Positions 16,669-24,663 of a stretch of 64,000 nt of DNA are shown piece by piece. The notes below the pieces were generated by a model. It was given only the letters and a program-made list of their open reading frames with translations, had not been told where the DNA came from and made no database searches. Source of the DNA: Kribbella pratensis (lineage in GTDB: Bacteria > Actinomycetota > Actinomycetes > Propionibacteriales > Kribbellaceae); the NCBI RefSeq assembly GCF_004366075.1, contig NZ_SODU01000001.1:2005134-2069133 (forward strand), read 5' to 3'. Position 1 is the stretch's first letter. The number at the start of each line of letters is the position of its first letter. The position numbers were made by a program, and so were the translations under genes.

Positions 16669-17076
16669 ATGAGTGCTCAAGCCCCACTTCGCAGCGTTGA
16701 CGCGGTCGTCCTCGCGGTTCCCGACCTGGACGCAGGCCTCGAGTTCTATCGGGATGGACTGGGACATGACCTGCTGTGGCGCAACGACGACCTCGGCCAA
16801 GCCGGCCTCCGCTGCCCGGAGTCGGCGACCGAGATCGTGCTCTCGACACGTTTGCCACCCGAGCCGAACTGGTTGGTGCGATCGGTGGACCAGGCGATCG
16901 ACGCGATCACGGCAGCCGGTGGTCAGCTGCTCAGCGGCCCCACCGACATCCCGGTGGGCCGCGTCGCGGCGGTGTCCGACCCGTTCGGCAACCGACTCGT
17001 GCTGGTCGACCTCAGCGCGGGCCGCTACACCACAGATCAGCACGGCCAGGTGACAGGCGTCGCCCCGGAGCCGTAG
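16669..17076 (+). CDS. VOC (glyoxalase/dioxygenase-fold) family protein
   Basis: A protein of about 135 aa with two beta-alpha-beta-beta-beta modules of the vicinal-oxygen-chelate fold: RSVDAVVLAVPDLDAGLEFY in the first, RVAAVSDPFGNRLVLVDLSA in the second. Members include glyoxalases, ring-cleavage dioxygenases and antibiotic-binding proteins; no specific activity can be assigned. ATG 16669 has GAGG 9 nt upstream; in-frame ATGs at 16639 and 16660 are alternatives. Confidence 0.8.
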   Translation: MSAQAPLRSVDAVVLAVPDLDAGLEFYRDGLGHDLLWRNDDLGQAGLRCPESATEIVLSTRLPPEPNWLVRSVDQAIDAITAAGGQLLSGPTDIPVGRVAAVSDPFGNRLVLVDLSAGRYTTDQHGQVTGVAPEP

Positions 17077-17092
17077 TCAGCCGGCCCGATGC

Positions 17093-18112
17093 TCAGGCGC
17101 TGTCGCGGACGATCAGTTCGGTGTCGTAGATCTCGGGGCTGGTGAGGTCGGCACCGGCGATCTTCGCCAGGAGGATCTGGGCGAGGCGGGCGCCCAGCTG
17201 TTCCACGGGCTGGCGGACCGTGGTGAGCTTCGGGGTGGTCGTGGTGGCGAGCACCGAGTCGTCGAAGCCGACCACGGCCACGTCCGCGGGGACGCGGCGG
17301 CCGTGCTGGGACAGGACGCGAAGAGCTGCGGTCGCCATCAGGTCGGACGCCACGAACAGGCCGTCCAGGTCAGGGTGCTCGTCCAGGAGGCGCAGTGTCG
17401 CCTGCTCGCCACCGTCCGCGGTGAAGTCGCCGTACGCGATCATCGCGGGCAGTCCGGCTTCCTTCATCACTTCCTGGTAGCCGGTCAGGCGGTCGATGCC
17501 GGCGGTCATGTCGAGCGGCCCGGCGATGGTCGCGATCTTGCGGCGGCCGATCGACAGCAGGTGCTCGACCCCGGTCCGGGCGCCGGCGACGTTGTCCACG
17601 TCCACACTCGCCACCGGTACGTCGACCCCCAACGGCCGCGCGCTGAACACGATCGGCAGCGGCAACTGCGCCAGCTCCTGCAGCACGTTGTCGCGGCCGT
17701 GGTGGCTGATGATGATCGCGCCGTCCACGTGTCCGCCGCGCAGGTATCGCAGCAGCCGCTGGTCGTCGACCCCGGTCGGTTCCGGGGCGGGCTCGATCAG
17801 CAGCACGAGCTGGGACGACGTCGGCGCGAGCGTCCGGCTGACGCCGCTGAGCATGCCGGCGAAGAACGGGTCGGAGAACACCCGGCTGTCCGGCTCCGGT
17901 ACGACGATCGCGATCGAGTCGGTCCGCCGCGTCACGAGCGCACGGGCCGCCCGGTTCGGCACGTAGCCGAGCTGCAGGATCGCCTGCTCGACGGCGGCGA
18001 CCGTGTCCGGCAGCACCTTCGGCGACCCGTTCACCACGCGCGAGACCGTTGCCCGCGACACCCCGGCGAGCGCCGCGACCTGCTCCAAGGTCGGAGAACC
18101 AGACTCGTTCAT
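17093..18112 (-). CDS. LacI-family transcriptional regulator
   Basis: A 339-aa regulator. The N-terminal helix-turn-helix and hinge (TLEQVAALAGVSRATVSRVV, then YVPNRAARALVTRRTDSIAI) lead to a periplasmic-binding-protein-like sensor domain ending VGFDDSVLATTTTPKLTTVR. It presumably represses sugar genes until a sugar binds. ATG 18112 follows GAGGAGGG. Its stop is 17 nt from the converging VOC gene. It lies downstream of the sugar-binding lipoprotein at 18218 on the same strand, a likely target. Confidence 0.93.
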   Translation of the reverse strand: MNESGSPTLEQVAALAGVSRATVSRVVNGSPKVLPDTVAAVEQAILQLGYVPNRAARALVTRRTDSIAIVVPEPDSRVFSDPFFAGMLSGVSRTLAPTSSQLVLLIEPAPEPTGVDDQRLLRYLRGGHVDGAIIISHHGRDNVLQELAQLPLPIVFSARPLGVDVPVASVDVDNVAGARTGVEHLLSIGRRKIATIAGPLDMTAGIDRLTGYQEVMKEAGLPAMIAYGDFTADGGEQATLRLLDEHPDLDGLFVASDLMATAALRVLSQHGRRVPADVAVVGFDDSVLATTTTPKLTTVRQPVEQLGARLAQILLAKIAGADLTSPEIYDTELIVRDSA

Positions 18113-18217
18113 CGGCCCTCCTCAGTTCTCGATTGGCCCGCCTTCACACCGTAGTACGTCCCCGGCCGACCGCGCGTCGGACGCCGGCCGTGGACGTGGC
18201 GTGTTGGCAGCCAGGAC

Positions 18218-19540
18218 CTAATTGCCGACGCGGGTGTCGGCGACCTTCTCGGCCTGGGCGAGGGCCTGTTTCCACGCGGCGTCCGGCGGCTGCTTGCCGT
18301 CGTCGACGCGGGACAGCGCCGCGCTGAAGATCTGGTTGATCTCGCCGTCGCGGGGACCCTTGTGCTGCTTGAGAATCACGTTCCGGGCCCGGTTGACGAA
18401 GATCTGCCCGACCGGCGCGTTGTTGAAGTACGCGTTGACCTGCGACTTCACCTGCGGGTCGTTGTACGCGTCGAGTGTGGACGGGAACGAGCCGATCTTC
18501 TTGAACACCTTCACCTGCTGCTCCGGCGCCGTCAGCCAGGCGGCCAGCTTGGCGGCCTCCTCGGGATGCACCGACTGCGCCGGCACGGTCAGGTACGACC
18601 CGCCCCAGTTGCCACCGCCGCCGGGGAACACGTCGGCGACGTCCCACTTGCCCTTGCCGTAGGCACCCGCGTTGTCCTGGATCACGCCGAGCAGCCAGCC
18701 CGGACAGGCCATGGTCGCGAACTTGTCGCTGCGGAACGCCGCGTTCCAGGCGTCGCTCCAGGCCGGCAGCCGCGCGGACAGGCCGTCCTTGCTTCCGGCC
18801 ACCACCTGGTTCCAGGTGTTCTTCAGCCGCGGGTTCTCGGCACCGAGGAAGCGGTCCTGGTTCGAGTAGTACGCCTCGATCAGCTGGTTGCGCATGGCTT
18901 CCCAGGTCAGCACCGCGGAGTCGTACCAGGCCGAGCCCGGCACGCGTTGCTTGAACTTCCGCCCGGTCGCGAAGTACGACGGCCAGTCCTGGAACAGCTC
19001 GGCCACCTTGGCCCGGTCGGTCGGCAGCCCGGCCTTCGCGAACAGGTCCCGGCGGTAGCAGATGGCCTCCGGGCCGATGTCGGTGCCGTAGCCGATGATC
19101 TTTCCGTCCGGCGTCGTCGCGCCGGCCACCTTCCAGTCCAGCCAGCGGTCCCGCAGGTCGTCCGCGCCGTACTTGCGCAGGTCGACGAACTTGTCGTCCT
19201 TGGCCAGGTACTTGTAGATCCAGCTGACCTCCATCGCCTCGATGTCGGCCAGGCCGGTGCCGCGGGCGAGGTTCGCGTCCAGGTTCTTGACGTGGTCGTC
19301 GACGGTCTTGGCGTGCCGCTCCACGATCGTGATGTTCGGGTGCGCGGCCTCGTACTCGGCGTACAGGTCGGCGTACCCGAACTCGTTGAAGGTGGCGATG
19401 GTCAGCTCGATCTTCGGCCCGTCGGATTCGGCGGCACCGGACTCGGGGGTGCCGGAACCGCCACCGCAGGCAGCGGCGGTCAAGATCGCGGCGCAGGCCA
19501 GGACGCCGGCTACGGGGCGATAGCGGGCACTGGGCCGCAT
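18218..19540 (-). CDS. Extracellular sugar-binding lipoprotein of an ABC importer (orphan)
   Basis: A 440-aa solute-binding protein. Lipoprotein signal: RYRPVAGVLACAAILTAAAC, with Cys as first mature residue. The mature part follows the family 1 pattern: ELTIATFNEFGYADLYAEYE, then GKIIGYGTDIGPEAICYRRD and PGWLLGVIQDNAG. It would capture a sugar or oligosaccharide outside the cell. ATG 19540 has GGGAG upstream. No permease is adjacent; LacI genes flank it on both sides, and a GAGAGCGCTCTC palindrome lies before it. It may use permeases encoded elsewhere. Confidence 0.9.
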   Translation of the reverse strand: MRPSARYRPVAGVLACAAILTAAACGGGSGTPESGAAESDGPKIELTIATFNEFGYADLYAEYEAAHPNITIVERHAKTVDDHVKNLDANLARGTGLADIEAMEVSWIYKYLAKDDKFVDLRKYGADDLRDRWLDWKVAGATTPDGKIIGYGTDIGPEAICYRRDLFAKAGLPTDRAKVAELFQDWPSYFATGRKFKQRVPGSAWYDSAVLTWEAMRNQLIEAYYSNQDRFLGAENPRLKNTWNQVVAGSKDGLSARLPAWSDAWNAAFRSDKFATMACPGWLLGVIQDNAGAYGKGKWDVADVFPGGGGNWGGSYLTVPAQSVHPEEAAKLAAWLTAPEQQVKVFKKIGSFPSTLDAYNDPQVKSQVNAYFNNAPVGQIFVNRARNVILKQHKGPRDGEINQIFSAALSRVDDGKQPPDAAWKQALAQAEKVADTRVGN

Positions 19541-19570
19541 GCGAAGCTCCCTGAAACTCGGACGGGGGTT

Positions 19571-19582
19571 GAGAGCGCTCTC
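19571..19582 (-). promoter_or_regulatory. LacI-type operator upstream of the orphan sugar-binding protein
   Basis: Perfect palindrome GAGAGCGCTCTC with a central GCGC, typical of LacI-family sites, 31 nt before the lipoprotein start. Either flanking LacI protein could be the binder. Confidence 0.6.
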
Positions 19583-19753
19583 GGATCGCGAAAGTGAGCT
19601 GAGTCTCAAGCGTCCGCAGTGGATATGTCAAGCATCGCATAGTCACCCTGAGACACGAGGCCGGACAGGTCCGGACATAGTGTCATCGCTGGTCACGCTG
19701 CGAATCTCCGCGATCACCCAGTGCCCCCGACGCTGGGAGTTCGCTGTGAGTGA

Positions 19754-20854
19754 TCAAGACGACCGCGGCGGTCCGACGGAGTCGCGGACCACGACGACGG
19801 TGCCGAGCGTGGTCATCGGCTGCTGATGGGCGAACGGATCCGCGCTCGGCTCCTGCCCCGCGAGCCCGGCCCGTACGGCGGCCCGCCCGAGCTCCTCCAG
19901 CGGCACCCGGACAGTCGTCAACGCCGGCTGCAGCTCGGTCGCCACCGGTACGTCGTCGTACCCGGCCACCGACACGTCGTCCGGGATCCGCAGGCCGCGC
20001 TCGCGCAGGGCGGCGTACACGCCCGCGGCGACGATGTCGTTGGCGGCGAAGATCGCGGTGAAGTCGAGCCCGTCGTCGAGGGCCCGGAGCGTCTGCTGGT
20101 ACCCCCACTGCCGGCCGAACGCGCCGGTCCGGACCAGGCTCGGGTCGTGTTCGAGCTTGCGCGCGGCGAACGCCTGCCGGAAACCGCGGAGGCGGGCGGT
20201 CGTCGTGGACAGGGTCGTCGGCCCGCCCAGATAAAGGATCTTGGTGTGGCCGGCGCTCAGCAGATGATCGGTGATCGCCGCCGCGCCGCCGGTGTTGTCG
20301 TACTCGACGGCGTAGGCCGGTACGCCGTCCTCCAGCCCCGGCCGGCCGCAGAGGACCAGGCTCGAACCGTTCTTCGCCAGCTGGCGGGCGCGTTGCCCGA
20401 CCGCGGCGAAGTACTCCTTGTCCTCGACGGCGCCGCCGACCAGGATCACGGCGTCCGCGCGCTGTTCGAGCAGGAGGTCGACGAACCGCAGCTCGGCGGA
20501 CTCGCCGCCCTGGGTCGAGCAGACCAGGCAGAGGCGGCCGGAGGCGAGCGCCTCGGACTGGACGCCGCGGGCGATGTAGGCGAAGAACGGATCGACGATC
20601 TCGCTGACGACGATGCCGACCACACGGGTGGTGGACCCGGCGAGGGCGCGGGCGTGCGCGTTCGCGACGTACCCGAGGTCCCGCATCGCGCGTTCGACCG
20701 CGACCCGGGTCGAGGCCGCGACCGGATAGTTGCCGTTGACAACACGGGAGACGGTCGCGGTGGAGACACCCGCGCGAGCGGCCACGTCCCGGATGGTCCG
20801 GGCGGACTCGGGGTCACGCCGGCGCGCCCTCGACCGGGGCGGTTCCGCCGCCAT
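19754..20854 (-). CDS. LacI-family transcriptional regulator
   Basis: A 366-aa regulator with an N-terminal helix-turn-helix (TIRDVAARAGVSTATVSRVV), hinge (YVANAHARALAGSTTRVVGI) and sugar-sensing domain ending DVSVAGYDDVPVATELQPAL. ATG 20854 has GGAGGT 5 nt upstream and lies inside the 3' end of the DUF2264 gene (41-bp same-strand overlap), so the two are probably co-transcribed. It is the best candidate for binding the AGTAAACG-type operators of the adjacent polysaccharide locus. Confidence 0.92.
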   Translation of the reverse strand: MAAEPPRSRARRRDPESARTIRDVAARAGVSTATVSRVVNGNYPVAASTRVAVERAMRDLGYVANAHARALAGSTTRVVGIVVSEIVDPFFAYIARGVQSEALASGRLCLVCSTQGGESAELRFVDLLLEQRADAVILVGGAVEDKEYFAAVGQRARQLAKNGSSLVLCGRPGLEDGVPAYAVEYDNTGGAAAITDHLLSAGHTKILYLGGPTTLSTTTARLRGFRQAFAARKLEHDPSLVRTGAFGRQWGYQQTLRALDDGLDFTAIFAANDIVAAGVYAALRERGLRIPDDVSVAGYDDVPVATELQPALTTVRVPLEELGRAAVRAGLAGQEPSADPFAHQQPMTTLGTVVVVRDSVGPPRSS

Positions 20855-22655
20855 CACCCACCTCCTCACCCAGCTGTACGTCGGCCGTCGTACCGTCGGC
20901 GAACCGGACCGTGACGTGCAGCCCGTGCACCGTCACGTCGATGCTCTCGGCCAGTTGCCGCGGCCAGACCGTGTCGCCGGACAGTACCACCGCGGACACC
21001 AGCACCAGCGGATCTTTCCCGTCGTGCTGAGCCTCCAGGTACGGCGTCGCCGAATGCGGACCGAACGCGTTCGCGTCGAGCCCACGTCGTACGGCGGCAC
21101 CCTCGTACCCATGCAACCCGACCACCACTGACGTCAGCCTGTCGATCCGCGTCGCCTGTGCCCACGTTGCGTCCACGTCGACCTCGGGCAGGTCGGTGCC
21201 CGCTATCGCATAGCCGCCGTGCCGGACCACGCCGGCCGGTCCGTTGACGAGCACACACCGCACCTCGATCCGACCGTGCACGACGCTGGCCGCCTCGATC
21301 CGCGCGGCACCTGCTTGCCACCACGAGGCGGCCGATGCTTCTGCCACTCCGATGCGGTGGATCTGCGTCCGGTGGCCGCCGTTGAGGGTGATGTGGTTGT
21401 CGAGGTGTTCGCCGGTGAGTTCGGGGCCGGTCCGGCTCGAGTAGGCGAGGCGGTTGTAGTGGGCGTCGCCCTCGGCTCCGTGGTCGCTGCCGTGGTTGAG
21501 GAGGCGGACGATGCCGTCGTGTTTGGTCGCCTGCACGAGCAATCCTGGCGCCGGCAACGCCCGTACCTGGTCGCGTTCGTCGAGGGGCAGGGCGGACTCG
21601 CGGGCGGTCCAGACGTCGTGGTCGGCCGGTAGCAGGAGGCCGAGGAATCCCTTGGAGGCCCAGTACGGCGACGCGGGTCCGGAGTACGGCTGCGTGGTCG
21701 GGAGGAAGTGGTGATGCCAACCGAGCGACAGCAGTCCCCGCTCGTCGGGGACGCCGTGGTCGACGAAGTGGCGCAAGGTACCGGAGCACAGGCGGCGGGT
21801 CTGACCAGGCGTCAGCGGCGTCGCATCAAGGAGCGCGCCCATCCAGTACGGCGCCGCAGTGGCCATGCGATAGCAGAGTGAACGACCGAAGTGGATCGGT
21901 GCGCCGTCGGAGCCGGTGAGGTGTACGGCGTCCTCGAGGAAGCGGTGCAGGCGTTCGCGGTAGATGGCCAGGCGGCCGTCCGCGGACGGTCCCGCCATCC
22001 GCGTCCACAGGCCCGGGTACAGGTGCATCGCCCAGCCGATGTAGTGGTCGAAGTTCTGCCCCGGCCCGTCCGAGTACCAACCGTCGCCGACGTACCAGTC
22101 CTCGATCCGGTCGAGGCCCGCGTCGATGTCGTCCTGCGAGTACGGCGCTCCGACCGATGCGAGGAACTGCTCTCCGACGACCTGGAACAACCTCCAGTTG
22201 TTGTCCCACGTCCGTGAGCCGACGAACCCGCTCAGCCAGTCGACAACCACCTGCTGATCCCGTACGTCGAGTTTGTCCCACAACCACGCCCGCGACTCGT
22301 GCAGGCCGACCGCGACCGCCGCCGCCTCCACCATCTGCTGCGAACACGGCGTCAACCGCGGCCACTCACCCGCGGCCCCCGCCACCAGCCCGCTCGCATA
22401 CCGCTCGACCAGCCGATCGTCCCCGCCGTCCGCAGCAATCCGGAGCGCAGCCAGCAGAAACGACCGCGCAAACCCTTCCAACCCGTCACAATCCGCCCCC
22501 GACCAACTCCCCCGCCCCGGCAACCGAACCTGCGCCCCACTCGCCGAAAACCACGGCACCAACGACTCCAACAACTGATCGGCAACCGCCAACCAGGTCT
22601 CCCGCGTATACCCAGTCCACGAAGACAACACCCGATCCGACCCCGGCAACTTCAC
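20814..22655 (-). CDS. DUF2264 domain protein, probable glycoside hydrolase
   Basis: A protein of about 613 aa. The N-terminal half matches DUF2264: LPGRGSWSGADCDGLEGFAR, GSRTWDNNWRLFQVVGEQFL and DGWYSDGPGQNFDHYIGWAM, an (alpha/alpha)-barrel with acidic and aromatic residues. The C-terminal half is beta-rich (ELTGEHLDNHITLNGGHRTQ). From memory DUF2264 proteins relate to CAZy GH154 beta-glucuronidases; that link needs a database search. No signal peptide, so cytoplasmic. GTG 22655 follows a GGGGGG run; TTG 22688 is possible. It lies in the LacI-marked polysaccharide locus. Confidence 0.8.
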   Translation of the reverse strand: MKLPGSDRVLSSWTGYTRETWLAVADQLLESLVPWFSASGAQVRLPGRGSWSGADCDGLEGFARSFLLAALRIAADGGDDRLVERYASGLVAGAAGEWPRLTPCSQQMVEAAAVAVGLHESRAWLWDKLDVRDQQVVVDWLSGFVGSRTWDNNWRLFQVVGEQFLASVGAPYSQDDIDAGLDRIEDWYVGDGWYSDGPGQNFDHYIGWAMHLYPGLWTRMAGPSADGRLAIYRERLHRFLEDAVHLTGSDGAPIHFGRSLCYRMATAAPYWMGALLDATPLTPGQTRRLCSGTLRHFVDHGVPDERGLLSLGWHHHFLPTTQPYSGPASPYWASKGFLGLLLPADHDVWTARESALPLDERDQVRALPAPGLLVQATKHDGIVRLLNHGSDHGAEGDAHYNRLAYSSRTGPELTGEHLDNHITLNGGHRTQIHRIGVAEASAASWWQAGAARIEAASVVHGRIEVRCVLVNGPAGVVRHGGYAIAGTDLPEVDVDATWAQATRIDRLTSVVVGLHGYEGAAVRRGLDANAFGPHSATPYLEAQHDGKDPLVLVSAVVLSGDTVWPRQLAESIDVTVHGLHVTVRFADGTTADVQLGEEVGDGGGTAPVEGAPA

Positions 22656-22745
22656 GCGTTCCAACCCCCCGCCATCACACGAAGACAAGTCCGCCCCGCT
22701 TGAGTGATACGTGCCTGTGGTGCTGGCGGCTGGCGGGTTGTGTAC

Positions 22746-22810
22746 GCGATGGCAGGTTGTAGCAGGCCAGCCGAGACATAACCCGTCAGCGGGGAGCAGG
22801 TCGAGCGTTG
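22746..22810. repeat. Copy of a dispersed intergenic repeat
   Basis: GCGATGGCAGGTTGT (22746-22760) is identical to 62661-62675. It is followed by AGCAG-GCC and an ACCCGTCAGCGGGGAGCAGG stretch that resembles other units of the 62.6-kb array. It lies in the 343-nt gap between the DUF2264 and dehydrogenase genes. Confidence 0.45.
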
Positions 22811-22851
22811 CGTGGTTGGTGGGGTGAGGTGGTGTGGTGATTGCGTGGAAG

Positions 22852-22957
22852 GTGTGCGGCTGGACAGGTAGTGCACCGGCGAGACGCTGTACGCGCGGAG
22901 ACGATCACGCTCAGGTGCACTACCCGACTGCCTGACACCTCCTGTCCATCTGCACAC
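22852..22957. repeat. Nested inverted repeat between DUF2264 gene and dehydrogenase
   Basis: Outer arms 22852-22868 and 22941-22957 match at 15 of 17 positions (GTGTGC...TGGACAGG against CCTGTCCA...GCACAC). Inner arms TAGTGCACC (22869-22877) and GGTGCACTA (22914-22922) are perfect. It lies 42 nt beyond the dehydrogenase stop and could terminate that gene; its size and nesting are more than a simple terminator needs. Confidence 0.6.
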
Positions 22958-22998
22958 ATTCGCCTGTCGTGCCCGGCGGGAGAACGATCCGAGTCGAT

Positions 22999-24510
22999 TC
23001 ATGCGATCCGTCCTAGGTCGTCGCGGGCTATCCCGTGGGCGAGGGGTTTGCCGGCGGCCAGGCGTTCTATCTCGGCTACGGCGGCCTCGCCCAGTCTCGT
23101 GGACTCGTTGCCCATGGCACCGGCCAGGTGCGGGGTGATGAAGACGTTCGGGAGTTGAAGCATCGGCGAATCGAGGGGCAGCGGCTCGGGGTCCGTGACG
23201 TCGAGGATCGCGTCCAGACGCCCGGAAACGCACTCACGCTCGAGCGCGACATGGTCGACCAGCCCGCCCCGTGCGGTGTTGATCAGCACCCCGCCGTCCG
23301 GCATCGCCGCCAGCAACTGCGCCGACACCAGCCCCTCGGTCTCCGGCAGCAACGGGGCGTGGACGCTCACGATGTCGCTCGCCGCGAACAGCTCCGGCAA
23401 CTCACACCACCGCGCCCCGAACTCCGCAGCTTCAGCCGGGCTCAGATACGGATCGTTCACCAGTACGTCGACATCGAGTCCGCGCAGTCGTTCCAGCACC
23501 AATCGTCCGATCCGCGACGCTCCGAGCACGCCGACCGTCGTACCGAGCGTGCCGAGAATCGGTGCTCCCGGCAACGGACGCTTCACCCCGGAGGCCCGGA
23601 ACCAGTCGCGGTGCCGGAACGCGCGCTTCCCGGCCAGCACGATCGCCGCGAGCGTGAACTCGGCGACCGGGACCGCGTTCGCCGCGGCCGCCGACGAAAC
23701 CTCCACGCCGCGCTCGAAGACGACCGGGTCGACAAACGTCTTGATCGTCCCCGCCGCGTGCACGATCGCCCGCAACTTCGGCGCCGCGTCGAGCACCTCT
23801 GCAGTGATCCGCGGGCAACCCCACCCGGTCAGCAACACCTCGGCGTCAGCCAACTCGTCCGCCACGTCCGCGAACGAAGTCACCAACCGCGGCACCCCGC
23901 CCCGCACCCCACCGCCGACCCCACCAAAGGCCCCACCACCGGCACCACCACCCGCACCACCACCTGCACCACCCCCCGCACCACCGCCCGCACCACTGCC
24001 CGCACCACCACCGGCACCACCGCCCGCACCACCACCGGCACCAGCACCGCCACCGCCCGCACCACCGTCCGCACCACCACCTGCACCACCACCTGCACCA
24101 CCACCTGCACCACCGCCCGCACCACCGCCCGCACCACCGTCGGAACCACCGTCGGAACCACCGTCGGAACCACCGCCTGCATCGCCGCCCGCATCACCGC
24201 CAGCTGCATCGTCGCGGGCGCCACCATCACCATCACCACCGCCACCGTCAGCACCCCCGCGGCTGGCACCCCCATCAGCACCTCCTTCAGCACGTCCTTC
24301 AGCACGTCCTGCAGCACCTCCTGCAGCACCTCCTGCAGCACCTCCTGCAGCACCTCCTGCAGTGTCGGCGCGGAGGCCGAGTACCTCGGCGACGGCGGAC
24401 AGGCGGTCGCGGGCCGTTGGGGTGAGGACCTCCGACCAGGTGTCCGCGGGCATCGCCACGAGCGCGCGCAACCGCGGACTGCTGCCCCGGTCGGGTTCAG
24501 GATTCGGCAC
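22999..24510 (-). CDS. D-isomer-specific 2-hydroxyacid dehydrogenase with Gly/Ala repeat insertion
   Basis: A 503-aa protein in a family usually near 330 aa. Residues 1-50 and 207-503 form an ordinary NAD-dependent D-2-hydroxyacid dehydrogenase: substrate-binding half (TSFADVADELADAEVLLTGW), NAD site (TVGVLGASRIGRLVLERL), catalytic Arg in LINTARGGLVD, Glu in ILDVTDPEPLP, and His in VFITPHLAG. Residues 51-206 are almost entirely Gly and Ala with some Asp and Ser, inserted in the N-terminal substrate-binding domain. GTG 24510 has GGAG 7 nt upstream. It is divergent from the sugar ABC operon and has its own operator-like site at 24522. The substrate is presumably a sugar-derived hydroxyacid. Confidence 0.88.
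   Translation of the reverse strand: MPNPEPDRGSSPRLRALVAMPADTWSEVLTPTARDRLSAVAEVLGLRADTAGGAAGGAAGGAAGGAAGRAEGRAEGGADGGASRGGADGGGGDGDGGARDDAAGGDAGGDAGGGSDGGSDGGSDGGAGGGAGGGAGGGAGGGAGGGADGGAGGGGAGAGGGAGGGAGGGAGSGAGGGAGGGAGGGAGGGAGGGAFGGVGGGVRGGVPRLVTSFADVADELADAEVLLTGWGCPRITAEVLDAAPKLRAIVHAAGTIKTFVDPVVFERGVEVSSAAAANAVPVAEFTLAAIVLAGKRAFRHRDWFRASGVKRPLPGAPILGTLGTTVGVLGASRIGRLVLERLRGLDVDVLVNDPYLSPAEAAEFGARWCELPELFAASDIVSVHAPLLPETEGLVSAQLLAAMPDGGVLINTARGGLVDHVALERECVSGRLDAILDVTDPEPLPLDSPMLQLPNVFITPHLAGAMGNESTRLGEAAVAEIERLAAGKPLAHGIARDDLGRIA
23893..24360 (-). repeat. In-frame 12-bp minisatellite inside the dehydrogenase gene
   Basis: 468 bp encoding residues 51-206, built of degenerate 12-bp units that keep the frame. 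Blocks are GCAGGAGGTGCT (near 24305-24360, at least four copies), GGTTCCGACGGT (three copies near 24138-24175) and GGTGCAGGTGGT variants over the rest. Each unit codes a tetrapeptide such as AGGA, GSDG or GAGG. Confidence 0.92.
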
Positions 24511-24521
24511 GGATCACTCCT

Positions 24522-24535
24522 AGTAAACGGTTACT
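24522..24535. promoter_or_regulatory. LacI-type operator at the dehydrogenase promoter
   Basis: AGTAAACGGTTACT, arms AGTAA/TTACT, 11 nt before the dehydrogenase GTG. It shares 12 of 14 bases with the sites at 24635 and 33390. Confidence 0.7.
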
Positions 24536-24588
24536 GAAAACCGTAGGTGCGAATCGCAGTGAAGGTCAAGACAATCTTCCCCGAGCGC

Positions 24589-24618
24589 TTGACAGCAAGG
24601 CGGTGAACGTTTCATCGT
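24589..24618 (+). promoter_or_regulatory. Candidate promoter of the sugar ABC operon
   Basis: TTGACA (24589-24594), 18-nt spacer, weak -10 CATCGT (24613-24618). Predicted transcription would begin near 24625, placing the operator at 24635 just downstream, where a repressor would block elongation. The -10 match is poor. Confidence 0.4.
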
Positions 24619-24634
24619 TACTGCCACCCGGGGC

Positions 24635-24648
24635 AGCAAACGCTTACT
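24635..24648 (+). promoter_or_regulatory. LacI-type operator before the sugar ABC operon
   Basis: AGCAAACGCTTACT, 12 of 14 identical to AGTAAACGGTTACT at 24522, located between the candidate promoter and the Shine-Dalgarno AGGAGG of the first permease gene. Confidence 0.68.
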
Positions 24649-24663
24649 ATCAGGAGGCGCCAC

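Noticed and set aside
23880..24353. Overlapping minus-strand frame with VLQEVLQEVLQ heptad-like repeats
   Set aside because: Pure by-product of the same minisatellite in another frame; no plausible start region or independent domain.
23035..24537. 500-residue plus-strand open frame, Thr-rich, opposite the dehydrogenase
   Set aside because: The 12-bp repeat lacks stops in every frame, so long antisense frames arise automatically; outside the repeat the translation looks like a shadow of the dehydrogenase.
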